Origin: CAWIVH01 sp963839475 | GTDB taxonomy: Bacteria; Acidobacteriota; UBA6911 | Assembly: GCA_963839475.1 (NCBI GenBank) | Contig: CAWIVH010000012.1 | Coordinates: 418,027-482,026 of the forward strand | DNA: 64,000 bases | Reading direction: 5' to 3' | Shown here: positions 35,516 through 45,800 of the stretch, one piece after another | Layout of the letters: every line of letters begins with the position of its first letter | Numbering within the stretch: the stretch's first letter is position 1 | Program-made: the position numbers and the translations under genes | The notes under the pieces: generated by a model | Told to the model about the DNA's origin: nothing | What the model saw: the letters and a program-made list of their open reading frames with translations, nothing else | Databases searched by the model: none

Positions 35516-35943
35516 TGAAGATCAGGGAAGCAACCTTTGCATTGCGTGTGGTGAGACGCCGTAATGGAGATGCCGGAATCGTCTACCGCCGTAAGCTTGA
35601 CTCCCGGCAGCGCGAGCGATTCACGCGTCTTGGGGCGATCTCTCCGCTCGCGTATACGGCTGGCACGCCTCTGCTCAGAGCTGCGGTACGCGCGACAGCT
35701 GGGCAATCGGCGAAGCTGAGCGCAGGTCCATATCACGCACTCGATCCAGATTGGGGTGCTCGGGTGGCGTGCTATGCGCTTCTATCTGCGGGATTGCGCG
35801 AGGCAGATAGACTGCGCAAAGCGGCCGAGAACATGCGCAACGCGGATGGCGCTGAAGCCGCGTGGTGGCTGGGCCTCATGATGCGCCCCAGCGGTCGCCG
35901 TGCAATCCGTGCCCTGCGCATTCTTGCTGAGGCAGTTCGGTGA
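35515..35943 (+). CDS. Small Arg-rich protein of the Hma-like cassette
   Basis: This is a 142-residue basic protein that begins with MKIREATFALRVVRRRNG and is mostly helical (RLRKAAENMRNADGAEAAWWLG, RRAIRALRILAEA). It overlaps the DUF499 stop by one base and lies 89 bases before the methyltransferase, so it is translated with them. A TTG three bases earlier is also in frame. It may be an adaptor or DNA-binding partner. I do not recognise a family. Confidence 0.65.
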   Translation: MKIREATFALRVVRRRNGDAGIVYRRKLDSRQRERFTRLGAISPLAYTAGTPLLRAAVRATAGQSAKLSAGPYHALDPDWGARVACYALLSAGLREADRLRKAAENMRNADGAEAAWWLGLMMRPSGRRAIRALRILAEAVR

Positions 35944-36032
35944 TGAATACATGACTATGGATCTCGACGCTGATCCATGTTGCCAGGTTTCGAATCTTTG
36001 CTGCAAGCTGTTGACTTCCCAATGAGGTATAC

Positions 36033-39008
36033 ATGACCAAGACCCCTCCGCGACTTTTGATTGAAGAGTGGTTACCAGCCGCAGCAATTGGCGTCGAGTG
36101 CATTCGTGAACGGTCCACCGGTCAACAACCGCCTGACAAACGGCTCCATGTGTGGTGGGCGCGCCGTCCACTGACGGTTTCGAGGGCGGCCGTTCTGGCC
36201 TCGTTGCTTCCTGCCGATTTCCCGCGCGACATCTTCGAACGGCTGCTCGGCTTTGGCAGGCCAGGCCATGAGCTCGTCGAGATTCGAGGGCTCATGGACG
36301 CGGCATTTCGAGTACCAGGAGGATTCAATTGTGAACGAGCTTTTAAACGCGCTCTTCGTGATGATGATCTGGAAAACGCGCACAAGGCAGCTAAGAAGCT
36401 CTGGGGACCGGAGATCACAGTGATTGATCCGATGGCTGGAGGTGGTTCAATACCACTCGAATCCTCTCGGCTTGGATTCACCACTCTGGCTAATGAATAC
36501 AATCCTGTCGCGTGTTCAGTGCTGGAGGCGACGATAGATTACCCCTTCCGCTTTGGAGAGGCACTCGCCCGAAAAACTCGAACGTGGGCAAGAGTCTGGG
36601 AGGAGCGCGTTGAGGAACGCTTGGCCCCGTTCTATCCGGTCCATCGTCTAGCCAAGGTCCATGCTTACATTTTTGCCCGCACAGTACCGTGTCCTGACAC
36701 ACAGCACCCGACGCCGCTTGTACCCGACTGGCATCTCTTAAAGCCCAAGAGCGAGCGCGGTCGCGTTGCCGCTGAACCGCTCGTGAACAAGCAACAAGGC
36801 ACCTGGACCGTTCGGATCCGCCAAATCGGCCGTGGCGCTGGCGAGTTGTCCCAGCCACCACGTCCCTCCTTTGATGATGGAAAAGGAATTTCGCTGTTTA
36901 CGGGATTCCAAATTCCTGCGGACTACGTTCAATCGATGGCGCTCGCGGGAAAGATGGGGCACGCCCTCTACGCGGTTTGTGTAAAAACGAACCGGGGCAT
37001 TGAATTCTGTTCCCCGGAAGACAAGGACGTTATTGCTCTTCGCGCGGCGGAGCGAGAACTCGGCACGAGGCGACCTAATTGGCTGCGCGCTGGGCTAATT
37101 CCAACCGAGAAGGTTCCCAAGGGCGACAAGACGGGAGGTAATGGCGGTAAAGGCACTGACTTGCCACTAAAGAGGGGTGAAAAGCTTTGGACAGATATGT
37201 TTACGCCACGACAACTTCTCTCGATAGGCCTAATGGTTGAGGAACTGGGCAAGCTCAGGTCAGAGGTAACTCGTGCAGAGGGTACCGAGCTCGCAGAAGC
37301 AGTCATCCATCTGTTGGCGCTCGTGATTGACAAGTTTTTGAACCACAACTGTTCGGGTACCAGATGGGAAAATACACAAGCTGCTATCAAGAGCCGCATG
37401 GACCGCCACGATTATGCATTCAAGACCACCTTCGCCGAAATGCCAACATGCAATGCCGGTGGCGGTCTTGCCTGGGCTATCGATAACGTGCTTTTGGCAT
37501 ACCAAGCCATTTCTGAACTTTCTCACCATGTGCGAGCAACTCCAGTAGATATTTCGATGGGTAGTGCAACGACTCTAGCGCAACTCAGTAGTAAATCGAT
37601 CACGGCTGTGGTAGTGGATCCACCTTACGCCGACAACGTACAGTACTCAGAACTCGCAGATTTTTTTTACGTTTGGCTAAAACGAACACAGGGACACCGA
37701 CGTCCGGAGTGGTTCTCCACATATTTGTGTGATCACGATCAGGAAGCCGTCGTCAACAAGAGCAGACATCGTGTTGACACTGCAAGCACCGCAGAGGCTC
37801 GCGCAAAGGCTCACGCCTTCTATCAGGGATTGATGACCGATACCTTCAAGGAGGCTGGGCGCATCCTTTGCGATGATGGTGTGTTGACCGTAATGTTCAC
37901 ACACAAGAAGCAGGAAGCCTGGGAAGCGTTGTTCAACTCGCTTGTTAAAGCAGGGTTTATTATCACAGCCACTTGGCCTGTGAAAACCGAAAGTGAATAC
38001 AGCCTCAATCAAGCAAAGAAGAACGCTGCTCAAAGCACAGTAATCCTGGTGGCACGGAAACGTCCGTCCGGCGCAGGCATCGGTTACTTTGATGCTGCCA
38101 TGCGCCAGGAAATTAGAAAGAAGGCTCGAGACACTGCGAAACGTCTCCAGGGCGAGGGACTGAACCCTGTCGATCAGTTAGTCGGATCCTTCGGTCCTGC
38201 TATGGAGGTATACAGCCGATTCGATGAGGTCCGTACTGACACCGGGAAAGAGGTCGTCGTATCTCAGGCAATCGACGAAGCATCTGACGCCGTCAGTAAG
38301 TGGAGGGTCGATCAGCTTTCTGATCGCGGCCTCGAAGGGATTGAGGCGGAAGGGAGGTTCGCGCTGCTGTGCTGGGATGTGCTCGGTGCCGCGGAGTTCC
38401 GCTTCAATGAAGCAAAGCTATTGGGCCATGCAGTTGGGATGGATGTCGACCAGCTTGCCGCAGCCGGACTTGTCACCAAGACAGGTGACAAGATTCAAAT
38501 GTTGTCGGCGAGAGACCGCCGGAGAAGCAAGGCGTTGGAGCCGGACGAGGTAGTCGAGACGCTCTTCGGCCTTGTAACCGTAGGAGGCAAGAAGGCCAAG
38601 AAAAAGGACGCTCTCAAGGTCCATCCGAATGACCCGCAATTCCGCACGGCGCTCGACGCGTGCCATGCTCTCGCCCTGCGGTACATTGAAGCCGGGAACC
38701 CGGCCGGCGGGATTGGCGCAGCAAGGGCGCTAGTACGACAGCAGAACTGGAGTAAGGATTCAGCAGCAGCAAAGCTTATGGAAGCGTTAGTCCATGCTGC
38801 GCCGCCTGCTCTTCACCATGAAAAGGGAAAGACCTCGGCAGCGACGAAGTTCCCTGAATTCCGCGCCTGGCACCAGCTGCTCAAGCCCCTGTTTGGCATC
38901 GAGCCGCCCGACTGGACCGAAAAAGCTCCACCACAGGGTGTGCTGTTTGCGGAACCGGAAGTTGCCGAAGATAACGAGGAGTACGACGAGGAAGAATCGG
39001 ATGAATAG
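36033..39008 (+). CDS. DUF1156-containing DNA methyltransferase (Hma-like cassette)
   Basis: This 991-residue protein has the N-terminal DUF1156 segment IEEWLPAAAIGVECIRE and the substrate-type WWARRP motif at about 46-51. Motif I (DPMAGGGS) at 132 and motif IV (DPPYADNVQYSEL) at 529, in that order, are widely separated in the chain, as in large gamma/beta-type adenine or cytosine-N4 methyltransferases. It likely methylates host DNA to mark self. Its sequence target is unknown. GAGGT precedes the ATG. The gene is 47 bases upstream of the helicase gene. Confidence 0.85.
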   Translation: MTKTPPRLLIEEWLPAAAIGVECIRERSTGQQPPDKRLHVWWARRPLTVSRAAVLASLLPADFPRDIFERLLGFGRPGHELVEIRGLMDAAFRVPGGFNCERAFKRALRDDDLENAHKAAKKLWGPEITVIDPMAGGGSIPLESSRLGFTTLANEYNPVACSVLEATIDYPFRFGEALARKTRTWARVWEERVEERLAPFYPVHRLAKVHAYIFARTVPCPDTQHPTPLVPDWHLLKPKSERGRVAAEPLVNKQQGTWTVRIRQIGRGAGELSQPPRPSFDDGKGISLFTGFQIPADYVQSMALAGKMGHALYAVCVKTNRGIEFCSPEDKDVIALRAAERELGTRRPNWLRAGLIPTEKVPKGDKTGGNGGKGTDLPLKRGEKLWTDMFTPRQLLSIGLMVEELGKLRSEVTRAEGTELAEAVIHLLALVIDKFLNHNCSGTRWENTQAAIKSRMDRHDYAFKTTFAEMPTCNAGGGLAWAIDNVLLAYQAISELSHHVRATPVDISMGSATTLAQLSSKSITAVVVDPPYADNVQYSELADFFYVWLKRTQGHRRPEWFSTYLCDHDQEAVVNKSRHRVDTASTAEARAKAHAFYQGLMTDTFKEAGRILCDDGVLTVMFTHKKQEAWEALFNSLVKAGFIITATWPVKTESEYSLNQAKKNAAQSTVILVARKRPSGAGIGYFDAAMRQEIRKKARDTAKRLQGEGLNPVDQLVGSFGPAMEVYSRFDEVRTDTGKEVVVSQAIDEASDAVSKWRVDQLSDRGLEGIEAEGRFALLCWDVLGAAEFRFNEAKLLGHAVGMDVDQLAAAGLVTKTGDKIQMLSARDRRRSKALEPDEVVETLFGLVTVGGKKAKKKDALKVHPNDPQFRTALDACHALALRYIEAGNPAGGIGAARALVRQQNWSKDSAAAKLMEALVHAAPPALHHEKGKTSAATKFPEFRAWHQLLKPLFGIEPPDWTEKAPPQGVLFAEPEVAEDNEEYDEEESDE

Positions 39009-39055
39009 CATCATGCGATCCGAAATGTGGATCCGTTGGTAATGGGCCAAGACTA

Positions 39056-42000
39056 ATGAGCGACAGTTACCTGCAAGAACGGTCATGGCGAAGATTTCTT
39101 CGCGGGCCTGATCCCGCCCTCCTGGAAGAACTCTACGTCCCTGCATTAGCGTCCGCCGTAGGATATGATCGTTGTTGTTCCTATTTCTCCAGCTCGGTTC
39201 TGGCAGCCGCAGCACGAGGTTTCGGCCGGTTGATTGAGCGGCTCGAGGCCATGGGTGATAGTGCTCCGCGCCCTGCAATTCGTCTGGTCGTAAACGAGGA
39301 ATTGATAGAAGAGGATGTCCGCGTTCTTACCGAGACCGGCGACATCGATACCCTGGAGGAGGTCCTCAACCGGCGTTTTAAAAATCCTAAGGAGATGTTG
39401 GAAAAACAGCGGCTCGCCATGCTCGGCTGGCTGGTGAAGAAAGGGCTTCTCCAGGTTCGCGTCGGTGTCATGCGCCAAAGCGGAGGCATCGTCCACGCAA
39501 AGTTCGGCATTGCGACGGATCATGCCGGGGATGCAATAGTCTTTAGTGGCAGCGGAAACGAATCAGCCTCAGGACTCCTGGCAAACTATGAACGTCTCGA
39601 AGTATCCACCTCGTGGGAAGATCCAGTTCGCCTCCGGGAATATCGGGACGAATTCGAATCCCTCTGGAACGATAGCCATCCCGATGTCCATACAGTTTCG
39701 CTGCCGGAGGCTCTCCGGCTGAAATTGATTAAACTGGCTCCCAAGGAACCTCCGATCATTGAGCCGTCGAATGCCGCCGCCAGACATAAAGCGGCAATGC
39801 TCTGGCGTTTTATCGTCGAAGCCCCCTATCTGGAGAATGGAGGCCCGTCTTGTGATGCGACCGCAATGGTGGATTTATGGCCGCATCAGCGCCGGGTCGT
39901 CGAGGAAGCAGCCGAAGCATGGCCGGATGGACGCCTCCTTTGTGACGAAGTCGGGATGGGAAAAACCATCGAAGCAATCCTGGTACTGCGGCGCCTCATG
40001 GCGGGTCGAGGAGTACGACGGGCGCTGCTCCTGCTTCCGGCAGGACTCCTTAAACAGTGGCAGGGCGAACTGCGCGAAAAAGGTGGACTTGTGTTCCCAC
40101 GCCTCGAGGGCGTGAATACTTTGGTTTGGCCGGATGACCAGATTCAAAAAGTATCAGGCCTGCCTGAGGCCCTAACGCAGGATTTCCTCTTGATGAGCCG
40201 CGAGACTGCCCGGACGGAGGGCAACTTTCCACACCTCCTCGCCGCCGAATCCTGGGATTTGGTAATCCTCGATGAAGCTCACGCCGCCAGGCGTCGTGAG
40301 CAGGTAGAGGGGGAGTTTAATCGGGGAACGCTTCTGTTGGACCTTTTGAGGAAGTTGCAGCTGCACAAAAAAACCCGCGGCATCCTCCTCCTTAGCGCAA
40401 CGCCCATGCAAACGCATCCCTGGGAGCCATGGGATTTGCTCACAATCCTAGGCGAAGGGGGACGATGGCTCGCCGATTTTGCGGGTGTCCGGAACTACTA
40501 TGGGATCATTGCAGAGCTTGGAAGGGGCGGATGTGATCTGGTAGATGCTCTGAAAGCAGCAGAGCTGATAGTAGCAGATCCGCGATTTCCTAAGGCGCCA
40601 CAAGAACTGAACCTCGTGAAATTGGAATCTACTGATGCGATTGCCCGGGCTATTGCATTCGCTCCGCCAACCCGCCGGTCAAAAGTCGCTGAGTGGCTCC
40701 GCCGAAGTTCACCTCTTGCCCGGCGGATGCATCGGAACACTCGCTCCACTCTCAGGCAATATCATGCCGCCGGTCTCCTGTCCGCACCGCCTCCCAGCAG
40801 GGTCGTAAATGACGTAGTCTTTGACTTCAAAGATGAAGGCGAGCGCCATGTATATGATTCCATAACCCAATACATTGAGCGGCGATTTCAGGAATTGGAG
40901 GCGGAAAAACCCGGTAAGGGCTTTGTGATGACAATCTATCGTCGGCGTGCCTCCAGTTCTCCCCTGGCGCTGGAAAGAAGCCTGCGGCGCCGGAGGGATG
41001 GCCTAGTGCGCGTCGTTGAACAGCGCGCCTACGACACGTGGATTCCGTACGAGGAAAACGTAGACAACCGCGACCTGGATGACCTTGGCGAAGTGGAGAT
41101 GGGTGAACGGATATCTGCGGCACTCCCAACCAACCCGAAAATTGCCCGGGCCGAATTAACCGATGTGGATCACATCCTTGAAGATCTTCAATCATTGAGG
41201 GGTCGGGACAGCAAGAGAGACCGCTTCTTCCAGGAATTGCGACGAGTAACTGAGGACGGGCGTTCGGTCCTGATTTTCACCGAATACTCCGACACGATGG
41301 AATACATCCGCGAGAACCTGGTCACTCATTACGGAGCTGCCTTGGGCTGCTACAGCGGTGAGGGCGGCCAAATCTGGGATGGACAGGGCTGGAAAACTGT
41401 TACCAAAGATGCCATTACGCAGGAACTGCATGCAGGGCGGCTGCAGGCTCTGGTATGCACAGATGCAGCAAGCGAGGGACTCAACTTGCAGGCCGCCGGC
41501 GCCGTAATCAATTACGACCTTCCATGGAATCCGAGCAAGGTGGAGCAGCGGATTGGCCGCGTCGACCGCATCGGTCAGAAGTTGATCGATGTGCGCGTCG
41601 TCAATCTCTTCCTCGAACACAGCGTTGACGAACGCGTCTACAAACTTCTGCGGCAGCGTTGCGGTCTGTTTGAACACTTCGTTGGAGCGATGCAGCCGGT
41701 GCTGGCGCGTGCTCGGAAGATGTTGCTAGGACGAGAGCCAGAGAGTCTGGTAGCACTGGAAGACTCGGTCAGCGACGTGGGTGCAGACATACTTGCCAAC
41801 GAGAACTACCTGGAGAGCCTAGCGGAGACAGCATCTGTGTCGGACCCACCAGTGGCGCGGGAAGATCTGGAATTGGCGCTTGAGGCGTTAGACGGATCTT
41901 TCGGGCCTCGCGCGCGTTTGGATCACAAGAAATCACGGCAGGTAGTTCAGACGGGCACATCGAGACGACTCGAATTTGGTAGCACCACGCAGGTGTTGGA

Positions 42001-42646
42001 AAGAGATCGAAAGCTCCTGCCACTAACGGCTTTGAGCGGCGATCTTTTCGCCCTCGCAAACAATCTAGGGCGGCCGGGCGAGTGCCTGCCATTGGTAATC
42101 GGAACCCATCAGCAGGGGGCATTCCGCCGGTCGCTTGCATATTGGGTTGGAGATGGCCAACTGACTCAGGTCGACAGCATGATTGATCTGCGAGTTCGGC
42201 TGGAATCTTGGCATGGCAGCTTTCCCAAACCCGCCGAATGGCTCGCGGCCGAAGCCAAGGCACGACGCGAGGCGCGGAGGCAAGTGGAACAGATGGCAAA
42301 CCGGGCCGCGGAACGCGAACGCCTCGCTCTAAAGCGGCAACTAGAAGCTGCACGCCTGCGCCTGAAGCGCGAACTCGGCCGATATCTCGCCTGCCTCGAT
42401 TTGGGGACAGAAGACCTGAACGCTGTCCTTCACCAACAAATGACCAGGGATATCGTCGGCGCTGAGCGTCTCAAAACCGCCTGGTCAAAGCTCGGCGGCT
42501 ATCCGGAATGGGAACCGGAACTAATTCGAGAGTTGGACCAGTTCACTCAGTCGCTATTGGAAGGCCAGCGCCGCGCCCGCCTTCTTGGCAAGGAGCTCGA
42601 TGCCGCGTTGGAAGATCCGCGCTGGGATGCACGGCTATCTGCCTAG
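39056..42646 (+). CDS. SNF2-type helicase with N-terminal phospholipase-D-like domain (Hma-like cassette)
   Basis: This 1196-residue protein has an N-terminal PLD-like domain with HAKFGI at 147 and GSGNES at 169, a single HxK-type half-site. The helicase core has Walker A DEVGMGKTIEA at 297, Walker B DEAH at 406, and the C-terminal motif GRVDRIGQ at about 842. The tail is rich in Arg/Lys helices and may contact DNA. It would move along or remodel target DNA and could cut it through the PLD part. It is the third main component of the helicase-methylase-ATPase set. Confidence 0.85.
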   Translation: MSDSYLQERSWRRFLRGPDPALLEELYVPALASAVGYDRCCSYFSSSVLAAAARGFGRLIERLEAMGDSAPRPAIRLVVNEELIEEDVRVLTETGDIDTLEEVLNRRFKNPKEMLEKQRLAMLGWLVKKGLLQVRVGVMRQSGGIVHAKFGIATDHAGDAIVFSGSGNESASGLLANYERLEVSTSWEDPVRLREYRDEFESLWNDSHPDVHTVSLPEALRLKLIKLAPKEPPIIEPSNAAARHKAAMLWRFIVEAPYLENGGPSCDATAMVDLWPHQRRVVEEAAEAWPDGRLLCDEVGMGKTIEAILVLRRLMAGRGVRRALLLLPAGLLKQWQGELREKGGLVFPRLEGVNTLVWPDDQIQKVSGLPEALTQDFLLMSRETARTEGNFPHLLAAESWDLVILDEAHAARRREQVEGEFNRGTLLLDLLRKLQLHKKTRGILLLSATPMQTHPWEPWDLLTILGEGGRWLADFAGVRNYYGIIAELGRGGCDLVDALKAAELIVADPRFPKAPQELNLVKLESTDAIARAIAFAPPTRRSKVAEWLRRSSPLARRMHRNTRSTLRQYHAAGLLSAPPPSRVVNDVVFDFKDEGERHVYDSITQYIERRFQELEAEKPGKGFVMTIYRRRASSSPLALERSLRRRRDGLVRVVEQRAYDTWIPYEENVDNRDLDDLGEVEMGERISAALPTNPKIARAELTDVDHILEDLQSLRGRDSKRDRFFQELRRVTEDGRSVLIFTEYSDTMEYIRENLVTHYGAALGCYSGEGGQIWDGQGWKTVTKDAITQELHAGRLQALVCTDAASEGLNLQAAGAVINYDLPWNPSKVEQRIGRVDRIGQKLIDVRVVNLFLEHSVDERVYKLLRQRCGLFEHFVGAMQPVLARARKMLLGREPESLVALEDSVSDVGADILANENYLESLAETASVSDPPVAREDLELALEALDGSFGPRARLDHKKSRQVVQTGTSRRLEFGSTTQVLERDRKLLPLTALSGDLFALANNLGRPGECLPLVIGTHQQGAFRRSLAYWVGDGQLTQVDSMIDLRVRLESWHGSFPKPAEWLAAEAKARREARRQVEQMANRAAERERLALKRQLEAARLRLKRELGRYLACLDLGTEDLNAVLHQQMTRDIVGAERLKTAWSKLGGYPEWEPELIRELDQFTQSLLEGQRRARLLGKELDAALEDPRWDARLSA

Positions 42647-42819
42647 CATCCCCTTTTGAAAAACACGAACTCGTAGCGTTAGAAATGGGCATCAAACGCT
42701 ACACTTGAGATCTTACTGATGGCCACAGTCAGCGGCATCCGCTGATACTCGTCCAATAGATCTCCACTTGATTCGACACAATTGGTTGATTCCGTGCTTG
42801 AAGAAACGGCTTTGTGGTT

Positions 42820-45800
42820 ATGACCAAGCGCTCATATGGATGGAAGCGTTTCTGGTGCCCGAGGGGAGGAACCTTTAGCCTCTCTGATGGTGGGTATTTG
42901 ATCGACCCAGATTCTGAGTATGGGCGTTTGCTGCATCCTGGCGCCGTTTCATTCTCTGAGATGCAAGGTTCCCCCTGCCTGATGCTGTTGGGTGAACCCG
43001 GCATTGGCAAGACAACAGCAATGGCGAGCCACTATTCACTAAGTGTCGCAGAGGCAAGTAAGACAGGTGACGCTGTTCGTTGGGTGGATCTCAATTCCTT
43101 TCAGACGGATGCCATGCTTGTCAGGGAGATCTTTGAGTCTGATGATTTCCAAGAATGGCTGAACGGTACGCACCGATTACATCTTTTCCTCGATAGTCTC
43201 GACGAGTGTCTACTGCGAATCGATTGCGTCACCGCACTCCTGATCAAGGAGCTGAACAAATGCCCCATCGAGAGGCTTGCCCTCAGGATAGCATGTCGGA
43301 CAGTGGATTGGCCTGAAGGGATGGAGGGTGCGTTAACCCATCTTTGGGAAAATCAGAGTGTGGACCCATATGAGCTTCTTCCACTCCGCCGCCTGGACGT
43401 TCAAGAAGCTGCTCGTATCGAAGGTGTCGATCCTCAGGCGTTCTTGGCAGAAATCGAGGACAAACAGGCCGTGCCACTGGCCATTAAGCCGATTACGCTC
43501 GCCTTCCTCCTGAATAAATATCGAAAAGAGAAACAGCTCCCAACACGCCAAGCAATGCTGTATCGGGATGGCTGCCGCTTGCTCTGTGAGGAGCTGAACC
43601 AAAGTCGAAGGGATTCGCGCCAAATTGGCAGCCTGACAGCTGAACAGCGCCTAATGGTGGCTGGCCGCCTTGCTGCCGTGACAACGCTAGGCAACCGCTT
43701 TGCTGTCTGGACCGGGACAGATTTGGGAGAGATTCCCGAGTCGGATGTTGCCGCTGCCGAACTGGTTGGCGGTAGCGAGGAAATTGATGATAACGCTTTT
43801 GTGATTTCCGAGGCTGCCATTTTAGAAACTCTGGGAACAGGCCTTTTCTCTGCCCGTGGACCGCACCGGCTCGGTTGGGCACACAAGACGTATGCAGAAT
43901 TCCTCGCTGCTTTTTACTTGGTAAACAAAAGGTTTAGCCCCAAACAAATACTGACAATTCTGACTCATCCAGGAGACCCGGAAGCGAATCTAATACCGCA
44001 GCTCCATGAAACAGCCGTGTGGGTTGCAGGAATGGTGCCTGATGTTTTCAACCTCATCATGGAGAAGGAACCTGAAGTTCTCCTAAAAAGCGATGTTGCA
44101 GCAGCTGATGTCAGTGATCGCGAGCGTTTAGTAGACAAACTCTTGATAAGTTATGATAAGGGAAAGCTATTGGACCGAGATCGAAATCTTCGGAGCCAAT
44201 ACCGCAAGCTCTCCTGTCCCACATTGGCAGAACAATTGCGTCCATATATTCGCGATACATCCAAAGACGTTGTGGCCCGTCGAGCTGCAATTCAGATGGC
44301 GTACGCCAATGAAGTCAAAGAGCTTCAGGGTGACCTCCTGGATATTGCCCTGGATCCCCAGCAATCCCACGACATTCGCGTTAATGCCGCTTACTCTCTC
44401 GTGGAAATGGGTGATGAGGAAATGCGGCTAAGACTAAAACCGCTCGCGGAAGGCACTGCAGGTGAAGATCCGGACGACGAATTAAAGGGCTGTGGCCTGT
44501 CAGCTTTATGGCCATCACACTTGACCGCGGCTGATGTATTTTCCATCTTGAGCCTACCAAAACGCGAGAGTTTATTTGGCGTGTATCGACGCTTTCTACT
44601 GCATGAGTTGCCAGACAAGTTAAAGCCCGAGGATTTGCCAATAGCCCTTGACTGGATCCTAAAGAATGTCCAGATACATGCTTTCCCCTATGCTCTCGAG
44701 GGACTGAAAGATGCTATTATCCTGAAGGCTTGGCAGTCCCTTGAGATTCCCGCTGTACTCGATGCCTTCGCTATAACCGTTCTATTGCTCCTGAAATCAG
44801 ATCACGAAATCATCAGTCGCTTTGCGAGCCGTGATAATAAACAATTCCTCGGTGGCCAGGAGGATAGGCGACTTCTGGTTGCAAAGCGAGTTATGCAGTA
44901 CATCGGACATCATGAAGAAGAGAACTTGTTTTGGTTAGGGTACGGTCAAACTTCCCTGATAAATTCCGCTGATGTCCCATGGATTATTGACATAATGCGC
45001 GGATCTAAGTCAGACGTGATTCAATCCAACCTCGCAAAACTTGTAAGGATTATTCTTGACTGGAGAAATCCCGACCATCTTGATGCGATCATCGTCTCAA
45101 GTCGTGAAATCCCAGCTCTCCAAAGAGAGTTCGACTGGTTTCTTAATTTTGTTGAATTCACATCTCCGCGCGCCGAGGAGATGAAGAATAGATATGCAGA
45201 GGAGCAAAGTTGGCAGCAGCGCCCTGCAAGGCCCCCGTTGGACCCTCCGCCAGATGAGCGAATAATAACCGCTTTAAATCAGTGTGAGCCTGGGGCACAT
45301 CTCCAATTTATTCAGCTTACCTTTGACATGACTCTTGAGCCCAATAGTACGGAGTATCCGCCGGCGTTTTCATCCGATTTGACGGACTGTCCTGGATGGA
45401 AGAACGCCGACCCTTCAATAAGGGCTCGGATCATTGAAGCTGCGAAACAGTACATCTTTCAAGTGGATCCAGAGACTGCGTCGTGGTTGGGAAGCAATAC
45501 CTATCCCTACAAAATGTTAACGGGCTATAAGGCATTCCGGCTTATCTTTCGGGAAGCCCCGATGATGTTGTCGGTCCTTACAACTGCTACCTGGCAGAAA
45601 TGGATAGGGACCCTTCTAACATACCCAATCTACAGCGACAGCCCGGAGGAGGAGTTCAAGAAAGCCCTGCTGAAGGTTGCCTATCCACATGCCGCAGACG
45701 ATCTGGTGAACTGTGTTTTCATTCTCATTGATAAAGCCAATGGGAAGAGCGAACCGCCTTTTGAATTGGAGGTAATCCTAGGCATATGGGATGACCGTCT

